A program made the translations under genes and the position numbers. This document shows, piece by piece, positions 56,142 through 64,000 of a stretch of DNA of 64,000 bases. The DNA comes from Streptomyces melanogenes (GTDB taxonomy: Bacteria; Actinomycetota; Actinomycetes; Streptomycetales; Streptomycetaceae). The notes under the pieces are model-generated. The model was not told the origin of the DNA. It saw only the letters and a list, made by a program, of their open reading frames with translations, and did not search any database. Location of the stretch: assembly GCF_014649795.1 (NCBI RefSeq), contig NZ_BMTS01000003.1, positions 601,871-665,870 of the forward strand, given 5' to 3'. Numbering within the stretch: position 1 is the stretch's first letter; every line of letters begins with the position of its first letter.

Positions 56142-57340
56142 ACCCTCAGCGCGAGCGCGACCGCCGCCGCCATCGCCCCCACCACCGGCAACAACACCCC
56201 CACCCCCACCACCCCCACCAGCCCGGCCCCCACCCCCAACCCCACCGCATTCGGCACGAACAGCAGTGTCGACGCCGTGGACGCCGTACGGCCCAGCACC
56301 GCGTCCGGCACCGACCCCTGTACCGCCGTCATCGCCGCCACCAGCACGCACGGCAACCCGAGGCCGATTCCCGCGCTGCACGCCAGTGCCACCGCGTCGT
56401 ACGGAAGGATCCGCGCGCACACCGACGCCGCGAACACCGCGATGCCGAGGGCGGCGAAGCGGTGGATCGGGAGGCGGCGCAGCAGTGGGCCCGAGAGGAG
56501 ACCGGCCGCCACCGAGCCCACTCCCTGCGCCGTGTACAGCACGCCCACGAACGCCGCCGAGTGGCCGAGCCGCTCGTCCACCACCGCGTAGATCGCCGCC
56601 CCGTTCAGACCCGCGCACAGCATCGTCGCCCCGCCCGCGAGGACCAGCGGCCGCAGCACCGGCGAGCCCCACACCGTACGCGCCCCCTCCGCCGTGTCGG
56701 CCAGCCAGTGGCCGCCCGGCACCGGCCGCGCCTCCCGTACCCGTATCAATGCGAAGATCCCCGCCGCCAGCAGGAACGTCACCGCGTCCAGGACCGCCAC
56801 CGCCGCCCCGCCGAACCGCGCGTACAGCCCCGCTCCCAGCAGCGGAGCCACCAGTTTCATGCCCTCGTTGGCTGTCATCCGCAGGCCGTTGAAGTCGCCG
56901 AGGAGGTCCCGGTCCACGGCCTTGGCCACCAGTGCCGCCTCGGCCGCGTCCTGGACGACGCCGTTCACGCCGTACACCACGAGCACCGCGAACAGGATCC
57001 AGACGCGGCCCGCCGAGTCCAGCGCGAGCAGGGGCATCAGCAGGGCCGCCATCGCGATGTTGATCCAGACGAGCAGCGGGCGGCGGCGCACCCGGTCCGC
57101 CACCGTGCCCAGCAGGGGCCCCACCAGCGTCGGCGCCCACATGGCGAAGACGGTGAGCGCCGCCAACGTGTCCGATCCGGTCAGCGACTTGGCCCAGATC
57201 CCGGCCGTCAGCCACATCGCCGACGACCCGAACCCGGACACCACCACCCCGGTCAGATACAGCCCCGCGTTGCGGTCCTTCAGCACCCGGACCAGGCCTG
57301 CGGCCCGGGTGGTCTTCTCGTCTGCGCTGGTCACGGTCAC
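56093..57340 (-). CDS. MFS transporter (efflux type)
   Basis: The 415-residue protein has about 12 helices and the MFS motif GTVADRVRRRPLLVWI after helix 2; it fits the DHA3/enterobactin-exporter-like group. The GTG at 57340 has no ribosome site; a -10-like CAGTTT upstream suggests a leaderless mRNA, or the in-frame GTG at 57334 is used. The last 16 residues (HPAPSLNPPGVGSG preceded by VP) are encoded by repeat element E and are unlikely to be native. The substrate is unknown. Confidence 0.87.
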   Translation of the reverse strand: MTVTSADEKTTRAAGLVRVLKDRNAGLYLTGVVVSGFGSSAMWLTAGIWAKSLTGSDTLAALTVFAMWAPTLVGPLLGTVADRVRRRPLLVWINIAMAALLMPLLALDSAGRVWILFAVLVVYGVNGVVQDAAEAALVAKAVDRDLLGDFNGLRMTANEGMKLVAPLLGAGLYARFGGAAVAVLDAVTFLLAAGIFALIRVREARPVPGGHWLADTAEGARTVWGSPVLRPLVLAGGATMLCAGLNGAAIYAVVDERLGHSAAFVGVLYTAQGVGSVAAGLLSGPLLRRLPIHRFAALGIAVFAASVCARILPYDAVALACSAGIGLGLPCVLVAAMTAVQGSVPDAVLGRTASTASTLLFVPNAVGLGVGAGLVGVVGVGVLLPVVGAMAAAVALALRVPHPAPSLNPPGVGSG

Positions 57341-57365
57341 GGGGGTAAAACTGGCCCGTGAGGCC

Positions 57366-57403
57366 GTCCCCGGGAATCGGGCGAACGCCTTATTCCCGGG
57401 GAC
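57366..57403. terminator. Hairpin upstream of the MFS gene, after the PBP gene
   Basis: A perfect 12-bp stem (GTCCCCGGGAAT at 57366-57377 with 57392-57403) and a 14-base loop, ten bases past the stop of the penicillin-binding protein gene. It ends that gene's transcript before the MFS gene. Confidence 0.8.
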
Positions 57404-57412
57404 GCCGTCGCC

Positions 57413-58864
57413 CTAGGACGAGCCCAGCGCCGCCCGCATCATCTTCTGCGCCACCGGCGCCGCCAGGCCGTTGCCGCTCACCTCCGAACGCGCCGCGCCC
57501 GAGTCCTCGATGAGCACGGCCACCGCCACCTCCTTGCCGGAGGAGTCCTTCGCGTACGAGGTGAACCAGGCGTACGGCGTCTTGGAGTTGCCCACGCCGT
57601 GCTGGGCCGTGCCGGTCTTGCCGCCGACCTCGGCGCCGCTCACCTTGGCGTTGGAGCCGGTGCCGTCCTCGACGACCGTCACCATCGCGGCCCGCAGCTG
57701 GCGCGCGGTCTCCGCCGACATGATCCGCTTGCCGTCGCCGTCCTTGTAGGACTGGAGAGCCGTGCCGTCCGCGTCCGTGACCTGGGAGACCATATGGGGC
57801 GATGCCATGACTCCGTCGTTGGCTATAGCGGCGGACACCATGGCCATCTGGAGCGGCGTGGCCGTGACATCGAACTGGCCGATGCCGGTCAGCGCGGTCT
57901 GCGCTTTGTCCATGCCCTTCGGGTACACGCTCGCCGAGGCCCGCACCGGCACGTCCTGCTTCGCGTCGTTGAAGCCGAACTTCTCCGCCATGGCCCGGAC
58001 CTTGTCCTGGCCCAACTGGTCCGCCATCTTGGCGAAGACGTTGTTGCACGAGTACTGGAGCGCCGTGCGGATGGTGGCGTTCTCGCACGGGGCGGACGGG
58101 TTCTCGTTGCTCAGCACGGTCCGGGTGCCGGGCAGGGTGTACGGGTTGGGGCTGTCGGTCCTCGTGTCCACCGACGGGTAGAGGCCGTTCTCCAGCGCCG
58201 CTGCGGCCACCACCAGCTTGAACGTCGATCCCGGCGGCAGCGGCTGGCGCAGCGCCCGGTTGACCATCGGCTTGTCCGGGTCCTCGGAGAGCGCCTTCCA
58301 GGCGTCGCCGTCCGTCGAACCGGCGATCTTCGACGGGTCGTACGACGGCGTCGACACCATGCCGAGGATTCGGCCGGTCTTCGGGTCGATGGCGACGGCC
58401 GCGCCCTTCTTGTTCCCGAGCGCCTCGTAGGCGGCCTTCTGCACGGCCGGGTCGATGGTGGTCAGCACGTTGCCGCCGCGCGCCCGCTCGCCGGTGAGCA
58501 CCGAGAGCGGGTCCTTCATCCGGGTGTCGGTGCCGTCGAGCACGTTGCCGTAGATCCCCTCCAGCTGGGTCGCCCCGTACACCTGCGAGCTGAAGCCGGT
58601 CACCGCCGCGTACAGCTCACCGTTCTTGTACGTGCGTTTGTACGCGAGGTCACCGCTCGCCGTCCTCTGTGATCCGGTGACCGGGGAGCCGGCCACGATG
58701 ATGTCCCCGAGCGGGTTCGCGTACTGCGCGATGGTGTTCCGCCGGTTCAGCTTGTCGTCCGCGAGGGCCTGGCCTTTGTAGAACTGCACATAGGTGGCCC
58801 GGCCCAGGAGGGCGAGCACCATGAGCAGACAGAAGACCGCGGCGCGCCTGATCGTCTTGTTCAT
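57413..58864 (-). CDS. Penicillin-binding protein (class B-like D,D-transpeptidase)
   Basis: The 483-residue protein has an N-terminal membrane anchor (AVFCLLMVLALLGRATYVQF), a short dimerisation part, and a transpeptidase domain with the three active-site motifs: STFK in PPGSTFKLVVAAAALE near residue 213, SCN in LQYSCNNVFAKMAD near 268, and KTG in VGGKTGTAQHG near 415. It cross-links peptidoglycan. It resembles PbpA/PBP2-like proteins of actinobacteria, but there is no ftsW/rodA gene beside it. The ribosome site is weak. Confidence 0.93.
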   Translation of the reverse strand: MNKTIRRAAVFCLLMVLALLGRATYVQFYKGQALADDKLNRRNTIAQYANPLGDIIVAGSPVTGSQRTASGDLAYKRTYKNGELYAAVTGFSSQVYGATQLEGIYGNVLDGTDTRMKDPLSVLTGERARGGNVLTTIDPAVQKAAYEALGNKKGAAVAIDPKTGRILGMVSTPSYDPSKIAGSTDGDAWKALSEDPDKPMVNRALRQPLPPGSTFKLVVAAAALENGLYPSVDTRTDSPNPYTLPGTRTVLSNENPSAPCENATIRTALQYSCNNVFAKMADQLGQDKVRAMAEKFGFNDAKQDVPVRASASVYPKGMDKAQTALTGIGQFDVTATPLQMAMVSAAIANDGVMASPHMVSQVTDADGTALQSYKDGDGKRIMSAETARQLRAAMVTVVEDGTGSNAKVSGAEVGGKTGTAQHGVGNSKTPYAWFTSYAKDSSGKEVAVAVLIEDSGAARSEVSGNGLAAPVAQKMMRAALGSS

Positions 58865-58958
58865 CCCAAAGGGAGGACGAGGCGGGTGACGCGAATCGTT
58901 CCTTATGGCCGGTTTTCTCAGGAAGCTCTCATCTGTCGTCCCGCCCGGCGCGGAGGCC

Positions 58959-59612
58959 TCAGCGTGGCGTGATGAACCCCGACTCGTACGCCGCGATCAC
59001 CGCCTGGGTGCGGTCCCGCGCGCCCGTCTTGGCGAGCACCGAGGCCACGTGCGTCTTCGCCGTCGCCGGGCCGACGCCCATCCGGTCCGCGATCTCCGCG
59101 TTGGAGAGCCCGGTCGCCATCAGCCGCAGGACGTCCGCCTCGCGCTCGGTGAGCCGGGCCACCCAGGGCGGGGGCGCGGGCCGGGCCGAGGAGTGCAGCG
59201 CGGCCAGCTCGCGCACCGCCGACGGATAGAGCAGCGAGTCGCTGCGCGCCACCAGCCGCACCGCCTGCACCAGCTCCTCGGCCGCCGCCCGCTTCAGCAG
59301 GAAACCGGCGGCCCCGGCGCGCAGCGCGTCGTACACGTAACTGTCGTTCTCGAAGGTCGTCACCACCACGATCCGCGGCGGCGAGGGGAGCGTCGCCAGG
59401 ATCTGCTCGGTGGCGCGGATGCCGTCGATCTCGGGCATCCGCACGTCCATCAGGACGACGTCGGGGCGCAGTTCGCGCACCACCGACACCGCCTGCGCGC
59501 CGGTCGCGGCCTCGCCCACGACCTCCAGGTCCGCCTCCGCCTCCAGGATGGCCCGCAGCGCGGTGCGCACCATCCGCTCGTCGTCCGCGAGCACCACCTT
59601 GACCGCGCTCAT
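58959..59612 (-). CDS. LuxR/NarL-type response regulator
   Basis: From the ATG at 59612 the protein has 217 residues. The receiver domain has VVLADDERMVRTAL and the phospho-acceptor Asp in DVVLMDVRMPEIDGI near residue 54; the Lys is in FLLKRAAAEELVQAV. The C-terminal helix-turn-helix (LTEREADVLRLMATGLSNAE) is of the LuxR type. The start overlaps the stop of the sensor kinase gene. Confidence 0.93.
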   Translation of the reverse strand: MSAVKVVLADDERMVRTALRAILEAEADLEVVGEAATGAQAVSVVRELRPDVVLMDVRMPEIDGIRATEQILATLPSPPRIVVVTTFENDSYVYDALRAGAAGFLLKRAAAEELVQAVRLVARSDSLLYPSAVRELAALHSSARPAPPPWVARLTEREADVLRLMATGLSNAEIADRMGVGPATAKTHVASVLAKTGARDRTQAVIAAYESGFITPR

Positions 59613-60847
59613 CGCGCACCCCCGACCGGGAAGCGGGCGGTGAGCCGCCACAGGCCGTCCTTCGGGCCCGCCTGCGCGCGGCCGCCGAGCAGGGCGGCCC
59701 GTTCGGCGATCCCCAGCAGGCCCCGGCCGCCCCCCGGGCGCACCACTTGAGCCGTACCGGGCAGGGGGTTCTCCATCTCGATCTCCACTTCCTCGCCGTC
59801 GACGGCGATCCGCAGGGCCACGGGCGCGGCGCCGCCGTGCCGCAGGGCGTTGCTCAGCCCCTCCTGCACGATCCGGTACGCCTCGCGCGAGACCAGTTCC
59901 GGCACGGCGGCGAGGTCGCCGTCCGCCGTGTACGACACCTTCACTCCGGTACGCGACAGCAGCCCGTCGAGGCCGGTGAGCCCGGGGCCCGCGCCCCCGG
60001 CCGCCTCGTCGTCGCCCTGCCGCAACAGGCCGAGCACGGCGTCGAGTTCACCGACCGTGCGCCGGGTCGTCTCCTCGATCGCCGCCAGCGCCTCCCGTAC
60101 GAACGCGGGGTCGCTGTCGAACACCCGGCGGGCCGCGCTCGCCTGGAGCGTCACCGCGCTCAGCGCGTGGCCCACCGAGTCGTGCAGCTCGCGCGCGAGC
60201 CGGTTGCGCACGGCCAGCTCCGCCGCCCGCTGCTCGGCCGCCGCCAGCCGGTCCGCGGGCGTCGGGCCGAGCAGCCTGGGCGCCCAGCGGGCGAGCAGCG
60301 CGCCGCACCCGGCCGCGCAGCAGATCAGCGCCAAAAGGCTCGCGAGGCCGATCGGCGCGGCGAGCAGCACCGTCCAGCCGTCGAAGGCGGGCATCCCGAG
60401 GCGGGAGTCGCGCAGCGCCGCGGAGAACGGCAGCGCGATCAGGGCCACGGCGAACGGCGGCAGCGCGAGCGTCATGCCGCTGACGACCCCGCCGAGGCCG
60501 ATGTGGAGCGTGAACCACCCGGCGGTGCGCACCCGGGCGGCCCGGGATCCGGCGGGCCCGTCGGCGAGCGCGGCCGGGTCGACGCCGCACAGCGCCCGGG
60601 TCGCCGCCACCGACAGCGGGCGGGCGATCGGGAACAGCGCCGAGACGGCGGCGATCGGCAACGCGCAGGCGAAGGCGGCGAGTTGGAGAGGGAGGCTGCC
60701 GTACACGTTCGCGCCGCCGGTGACCGACCCGACGATCACCGCGCCCAGCAGGAAGTACGGCATCAACGCCGCGCCGCCGAGCACCAGATGGACCCAGCGC
60801 AGCCGGGCCGTCCGGCCGAGCAGCCGCGTCGCGATGATCACCAGCAC
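59609..60847 (-). CDS. Sensor histidine kinase (HisKA_3 family)
   Basis: The 412-residue protein starts with GTG at 60847 and has about five or six transmembrane helices in its first 200 residues. The phospho-acceptor His is in RELHDSVGHALSAVTLQ near residue 225, and the ATP domain has EGLSNALRHGGAAPV and GRGLLGIAERAALLGG. It pairs with the LuxR-type regulator downstream. The signal is unknown; the membrane part has no extracellular domain, which suggests sensing within the membrane. Confidence 0.92.
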   Translation of the reverse strand: MLVIIATRLLGRTARLRWVHLVLGGAALMPYFLLGAVIVGSVTGGANVYGSLPLQLAAFACALPIAAVSALFPIARPLSVAATRALCGVDPAALADGPAGSRAARVRTAGWFTLHIGLGGVVSGMTLALPPFAVALIALPFSAALRDSRLGMPAFDGWTVLLAAPIGLASLLALICCAAGCGALLARWAPRLLGPTPADRLAAAEQRAAELAVRNRLARELHDSVGHALSAVTLQASAARRVFDSDPAFVREALAAIEETTRRTVGELDAVLGLLRQGDDEAAGGAGPGLTGLDGLLSRTGVKVSYTADGDLAAVPELVSREAYRIVQEGLSNALRHGGAAPVALRIAVDGEEVEIEMENPLPGTAQVVRPGGGRGLLGIAERAALLGGRAQAGPKDGLWRLTARFPVGGAR

Positions 60848-60876
60848 AGCGTAGGGCCTGTCCGGCGGGCGGGAGT

Positions 60877-61181
60877 TCAGTGCGCCAGGGTGAGGACGAC
60901 CTCGTCGATCTCCGCGCCCCGGGCGTTGGCGAAGCCGCGGTCGTGGCCGACGATCAGGTCGCCCGAGGCACGGATCCGGGTCGATGGGGTCTCCCCTGCT
61001 CCTTAAGAGCTTGGGGAAGGGTGTCGAAGCGGACCCGGTCGGCGGGGTCCTCGGCGGCGAAGGCCGCCACCCGCACCGACTCGGGGTCGCTCATGTGCGC
61101 GAAGAACACCGGAAGGTCGTCGTCCACCACCTCCCGCAGGACGACGACGGGCCGGGCGCGCGGGGAGGAGGCGGGCGTCAT
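60877..61181 (-). pseudogene. GNAT acetyltransferase gene with internal deletion
   Basis: The first 53 codons (MTPASSPRARPVVVLREVVD, DPADRVRFD) are a typical GNAT start. The frame then enters a short palindromic repeat (60986-61021) and stops. After it, in another frame, lies a GNAT-like end (SGDLIVGHDRGFANARGAEI, DEVVLTLAH, stop at 60877). The core with the acetyl-CoA loop is missing, about 80-90 residues compared with a normal family member. It follows the IclR gene by three bases and may once have been co-transcribed with it. Confidence 0.8.
60986..61021. repeat. Short palindromic repeat at the deletion site
   Basis: An imperfect palindrome (GGGTCTCCCCTGCTC on the left and AAGAGCTTGGGGAAGG on the right) around CTTAA. 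From memory, longer elements of the form GGGTCCCCCCTGCTC...GAGCTTGGGGGA are common in Streptomyces intergenic regions; this looks like a short version. Confidence 0.6.
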
Positions 61182-61184
61182 GCG

Positions 61185-61955
61185 TCAGAGCCTACGGGTG
61201 GCCAGGGTCAGCCGGTCACGGGCGTCGAACAGGGCGTCCTTGACCATCTGTTCGTGCGCCGGGGTCAGCCGCGCCACCGGCACCGAGCAGCTGATCGCGT
61301 CGCGCGCGGGCGTCCGGTAGGGGATCGCGACGCCGAAGCAGCGCAGCCCCAGCGTGTTCTCCTCGCGGTCCACCGCGTACCCCTGCTCGCGGATCTGGTG
61401 GAGCTCCTCGATGAGCTTCTCGCGGTCGGTGATGGTGTGCTCGGTCAGCTGCTGGAGGGTCTCCGGGAGCAGCTTGCGCACCTGCTCGTCGCTGTGGGTG
61501 GCGAGCAGCGCCTTGCCCAGCGAGGTCGAGTGCGCGGGCAGCCGGCGCCCGACGCGGGTGAAGGGGCGCAGATAGTGCTGGGACTGGCGGGTGGCGAGGT
61601 AGACCACGTTGGTGCCGTCGAGACGGGCGAGGTGGATGGTCTCCGTGGTGTCGTCGGAGAGCCGGTCCAGGGTGGGCCGGGCGGCCGCGACGACCTCGTC
61701 GCCGTCGATGTACGAGGTGCCCACCAGCAGGGCCCGGACCCCGATCCCGTACCGCGTGCCGGTGGCGTCGGTCTCCACCCAGCCGAGCTCCACCAGGGTG
61801 CGCAGCAGCATGTAGAGGCTGGACTTCGGGTAGCCGACCGCCTCCTGGACCGCCGCGAGGGAGTGCATTCCGGGGCGCCCCGCGAAGTACTCCAGCAACT
61901 CCACCGTACGCACGGCGGACTTGACCTGGGCCCCACCTGTCTCGGCAGCCGACAT
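61185..61955 (-). CDS. IclR-family transcriptional regulator
   Basis: The ATG at 61955 with GAGG five bases upstream gives 256 residues (MSAAETGGAQVKSAVRTVEL); the frame is open to a GTG at 62027. Residues 15-75 are the winged helix (YPKSSLYMLLRTLVELGWVE). The effector domain includes GRRLPAHSTSLGKALLA and LRCFGVAIPYRTP. Position between the two parts of the uronate module and beside the aldehyde dehydrogenase suggests that it controls that pathway. Confidence 0.9.
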   Translation of the reverse strand: MSAAETGGAQVKSAVRTVELLEYFAGRPGMHSLAAVQEAVGYPKSSLYMLLRTLVELGWVETDATGTRYGIGVRALLVGTSYIDGDEVVAAARPTLDRLSDDTTETIHLARLDGTNVVYLATRQSQHYLRPFTRVGRRLPAHSTSLGKALLATHSDEQVRKLLPETLQQLTEHTITDREKLIEELHQIREQGYAVDREENTLGLRCFGVAIPYRTPARDAISCSVPVARLTPAHEQMVKDALFDARDRLTLATRRL

Positions 61956-62039
61956 TCGACCTCGCCCCTTCTTGTCTGCGCGTCTTGCCAACGCAGAACG
62001 CCCGTCAATAGAGTCCAGCATATTCACCAGCAGGAACGC

Positions 62040-62057
62040 TGTTCAGAATACCGAACA
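62040..62057. promoter_or_regulatory. Candidate IclR operator
   Basis: TGTTCAGAATACCGAACA is an imperfect palindrome with perfect outer TGTTC/GAACA arms, the usual look of IclR-family sites. It lies between the IclR gene and the divergent aldehyde dehydrogenase gene. On the minus strand it overlaps the -35 region of a promoter with -10 TATGCT (about 62023-62018), which suggests autoregulation. Confidence 0.6.
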
Positions 62058-62148
62058 AACCCTGGTGGCGGAGCAGGACGGGCAAGGATGACCAGCATGG
62101 TCCCGTTCCCGGGCGACGGGCAGGACCGGAAGCCGGAAGGACATCGCG

Positions 62149-63702
62149 GTGAGCACAGCACCAGTCTGGAGTGTCGACCCCCGTACCGGGAAGCCGCGCG
62201 AGGAAGTCGCTTCGGAGGCGACGGAGCACGAGGTCGACGAGGCGGTACGGGCCGCCTGGGCGGCGCGCGGCGCGCTCGCCGACCGGGGGGTGCGGGCCGC
62301 GCTGCTGCGGACCGCCGCCGAGCTGCTCGACGGGGCCGCGGAGCAGGTGGTGGAGGCCGCCGACGCCGAGACGGCTCTCGGGCCGGTCCGGCTCACCGGT
62401 GAACTCGCCCGGACCAACGCCCAGTTGCGGGCGTTCGCGGACGTGGTGGACGAGGGCGCGTTCCTGGACGTGCGCATCGACCACGCGGACCCGGACCGCA
62501 CCCCGCCGTGGCCGGACCTGCGGCGGATGAAGGTGCCGCTGGGGGTGGTCGCGGTGTACGCGGCGTCCAACTTCCCGCTCGCCTTCTCCGTCCCCGGCGG
62601 GGACACGGCGAGCGCGCTGGCGGCCGGGTGCCCGGTCGTGGTCAAGGCCCACCCGGCCCACCCGGCCACCTCGGAGCTGTGCGCCTCGCTGCTGCGGCGG
62701 GCGGCGGTACGGGTCGGGCTGCCGGCGGACGTGGTGGTGCTGGTCCACGGCTTCGACGCGGGTGTCGCGCTGGTGCGCCACCCGCTGGTCTCGGCGGCCG
62801 GCTTCACCGGTTCGGTACGGGGCGGACGCGCCCTCTTCGACGCGGCGGCGGCCCGTCCGGTACCGATCCCCTTCCACGGCGAGCTGGGGTCGCTGAACCC
62901 GGTGGTGGTCACGCGGGCGGCGGCCGAGGAGCGCGGCGAGGAGATCGGGGCGGGGCTCGGGGCGTCGATGACGCTGGGCGTCGGCCAGTTCTGCACCAAG
63001 CCGGGCTTCGCGCTGGTCCCGGCGGGCGCGGGCGGGGACGCGCTGGTGAAGGCGCTGACGGCGGCGGTGAGCGACGCGGAGGCGGGGGTGATGCTCGACC
63101 ACCGGATGCGGGACGCGTTCGTTGCGGGAGTGGCCGAGCGAGCCGCGCTCGACGGGGTCGGGGCGCCGGTGACGCCGGGATCCGGCGGGGAGCACACGGT
63201 GAGTGCGGGGTTCCTGACGGTGGAGGCTGCTGTGCTGGCCTCGTCGGGGCCGCACGATCTGCTGCTGGAGGAGTGCTTCGGGCCGGTGACGGTGGTGGCG
63301 CGGTACGAGCACCCGTCCGAGATCGGAGCGGTGCTCTCGCGGTTGCCGGGGAACCTGACGGCGACGCTTCAGCTGTCGGCCGGGGAAGCGGCGGGGTCCG
63401 ACGGCGGGGCGGCGGGGCTGCTGCTCGCGTCGCTCACGGGGGTTGCGGGGCGGGTGGTGGTGGACGGGTGGCCTACGGGGGTGGCGGTGGCGCCGGCGCA
63501 GCACCACGGGGGTCCTTACCCGGCGACGACGTCCACGTCCACGTCGGTCGGGGCGACGGCCGTCGAGCGGTGGTTGCGGCCGGTGGCGTATCAGAACACG
63601 CCGGATCTTCTGCTTCCGGGGGAGTTGCGGGAGGGGGGTGGGGTGGGGGTCCCTCGCCGGGTGGACGGCCGGTGGGAAGTCCCCACCCCGCCTCTTCCCT
63701 AA
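62149..63702 (+). CDS. NADP-dependent aldehyde dehydrogenase, probable 2-oxoglutarate semialdehyde dehydrogenase
   Basis: A GTG with GAAGGA upstream gives 517 residues. ALDH features: VPLGVVAVYAASNFPLAFSV near residue 125, GFTGSVRGGRALFDAAAARP near 225, the general-base Glu in HGELGSLNPVVV near 245 and the catalytic Cys in GQFCTKPGFAL near 282. The sequence resembles the FIC/KGSADH subgroup. With Udh and KdgD it would finish the path from uronates to 2-oxoglutarate. The last six residues (PTPPLP) and the stop lie in repeat F. Confidence 0.87.
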   Translation: MSTAPVWSVDPRTGKPREEVASEATEHEVDEAVRAAWAARGALADRGVRAALLRTAAELLDGAAEQVVEAADAETALGPVRLTGELARTNAQLRAFADVVDEGAFLDVRIDHADPDRTPPWPDLRRMKVPLGVVAVYAASNFPLAFSVPGGDTASALAAGCPVVVKAHPAHPATSELCASLLRRAAVRVGLPADVVVLVHGFDAGVALVRHPLVSAAGFTGSVRGGRALFDAAAARPVPIPFHGELGSLNPVVVTRAAAEERGEEIGAGLGASMTLGVGQFCTKPGFALVPAGAGGDALVKALTAAVSDAEAGVMLDHRMRDAFVAGVAERAALDGVGAPVTPGSGGEHTVSAGFLTVEAAVLASSGPHDLLLEECFGPVTVVARYEHPSEIGAVLSRLPGNLTATLQLSAGEAAGSDGGAAGLLLASLTGVAGRVVVDGWPTGVAVAPAQHHGGPYPATTSTSTSVGATAVERWLRPVAYQNTPDLLLPGELREGGGVGVPRRVDGRWEVPTPPLP

Positions 63703-63900
63703 ACCCTCCGGGGGTGGGGTCGGGCTGAGGCACGTTTCCCGGGGGCTACGCCCCCGGACCCCCTTTGCGGGGCCTGCGGCCCCTGCACCCCGCTTCGCGT
63801 TCGTCTGCGGACCGTGGATGGCTGGTCGCGCAGTTCCCCGCGCCCCTAAGAATGCCGCTCCGCGGCAATCCCCTGGGGCGCCCCGCAGGGGCGCATCTAG
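63681..63900. repeat. Modular intergenic repeat, copy F (one end intact)
   Basis: Starts with a near copy of the element end (63681-63699, one mismatch and one base short), then CTAAACCCTCCGGGGGTGGG, the CCCGGGGG hairpin module (63737-63763), TCGTCTGCGGACCGTGG and TGGTCGCGCAGTTCCCCGCG (63823-63847). The opposite arm and terminal repeat are missing; it ends in GGGGCGCC hairpins. Confidence 0.8.
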
Positions 63901-63940
63901 GCCGTGTATCGGAAGCGGATCATGCGCATAGGGTGTCGGC

Positions 63941-64000
63941 ATGTCGCTGAGCCACATAGCCCTCTCGTCCGGTCGCTCGATCGAACTCATCGAGCTGCGG
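63941..64000 (+). CDS. Start of an unidentified gene (first 20 codons)
   Basis: ATG at 63941 gives MSLSHIALSSGRSIELIELR and runs off the window. A -10-like TAGGGT (63929-63934) lies seven bases upstream and there is no ribosome site, so the mRNA is probably leaderless. Too short to identify; no signal peptide. Confidence 0.6.
   Translation, partial: MSLSHIALSSGRSIELIELR

Overview
This is a chromosomal core segment from a high-GC actinomycete, almost certainly a Streptomyces. The evidence is a strong G/C bias at third codon positions, frequent GTG starts, WhiA, an RbpA-family protein, OpcA, the actinobacterial sufR-sufB-sufD-Rieske-sufC-sufS-sufU-sufT order, and long G+C-rich hairpins without U tails as terminators. 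The order of central-metabolism genes matches what I recall of the Streptomyces coelicolor core chromosome. I see no tRNA, rRNA, CRISPR array, prophage or intact transposase gene.

Layout. 1-2164: end of rapZ, then yvcK and whiA, overlapping. 2367-5315: secreted M14 carboxypeptidase. 5572-11350: gap, pgk, tpiA, secG, an RbpA-family gene and pgi. 11363-11914: repeat joined to a truncated poly-gamma-glutamate hydrolase relic. 11985-18576 (minus): tkt-tal-zwf-opcA-pgl, the pentose phosphate operon. 18913-24240: heme A pathway genes ctaB and ctaA around a small protein and an amidohydrolase, then an ABC exporter. 24590-31252: the SUF iron-sulfur operon with its regulator and operator. 31443-39846: accessory stretch with a DUF3616-like secreted protein, TetR-SMR pair, an HxlR-peroxiredoxin fusion divergent to an MFS gene, lysine/DAP genes dapD and dapA, a small acidic/Cys-rich protein pair, and a monooxygenase behind a SoxR-type promoter. 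39848-49652: secreted nuclease/phosphatase, an acidic hypothetical, a Tat-exported PhoX-like protein and two Ser/Thr kinases with C-terminal propellers. 49979-52591: stand-alone ketoacyl synthase and a TerD protein. 52682-55881 and 61185-63702: a split uronate/aldarate catabolic module. Between them lie an MFS gene, a penicillin-binding protein, a two-component pair and a broken acetyltransferase gene. The last 60 bases begin another gene.

How the genes work together. The first third is carbon core metabolism: lower glycolysis, glucose 6-phosphate entry and the oxidative and non-oxidative pentose phosphate pathways, with YvcK as a carbon-status factor. The SUF block appears to be controlled by SufR through a CAAC-N6-GTTG site at the start codon of sufR itself. 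The uronate module predicts uronate to aldarolactone (Udh), 5-keto-4-deoxyglucarate to 2-oxoglutarate semialdehyde (KdgD), and oxidation to 2-oxoglutarate (aldehyde dehydrogenase), with an IclR regulator. Redox themes recur: the HxlR-peroxiredoxin fusion, the SoxR-type promoter and SufR.

The most unusual structural feature is a family of modular inverted-repeat elements at gene 3' ends. Two copies of about 255 bp, in opposite orientations, are bounded by the same perfect 20-bp terminal inverted repeat. Family members provide the last codons and stop of two unrelated genes and border a truncated gene.
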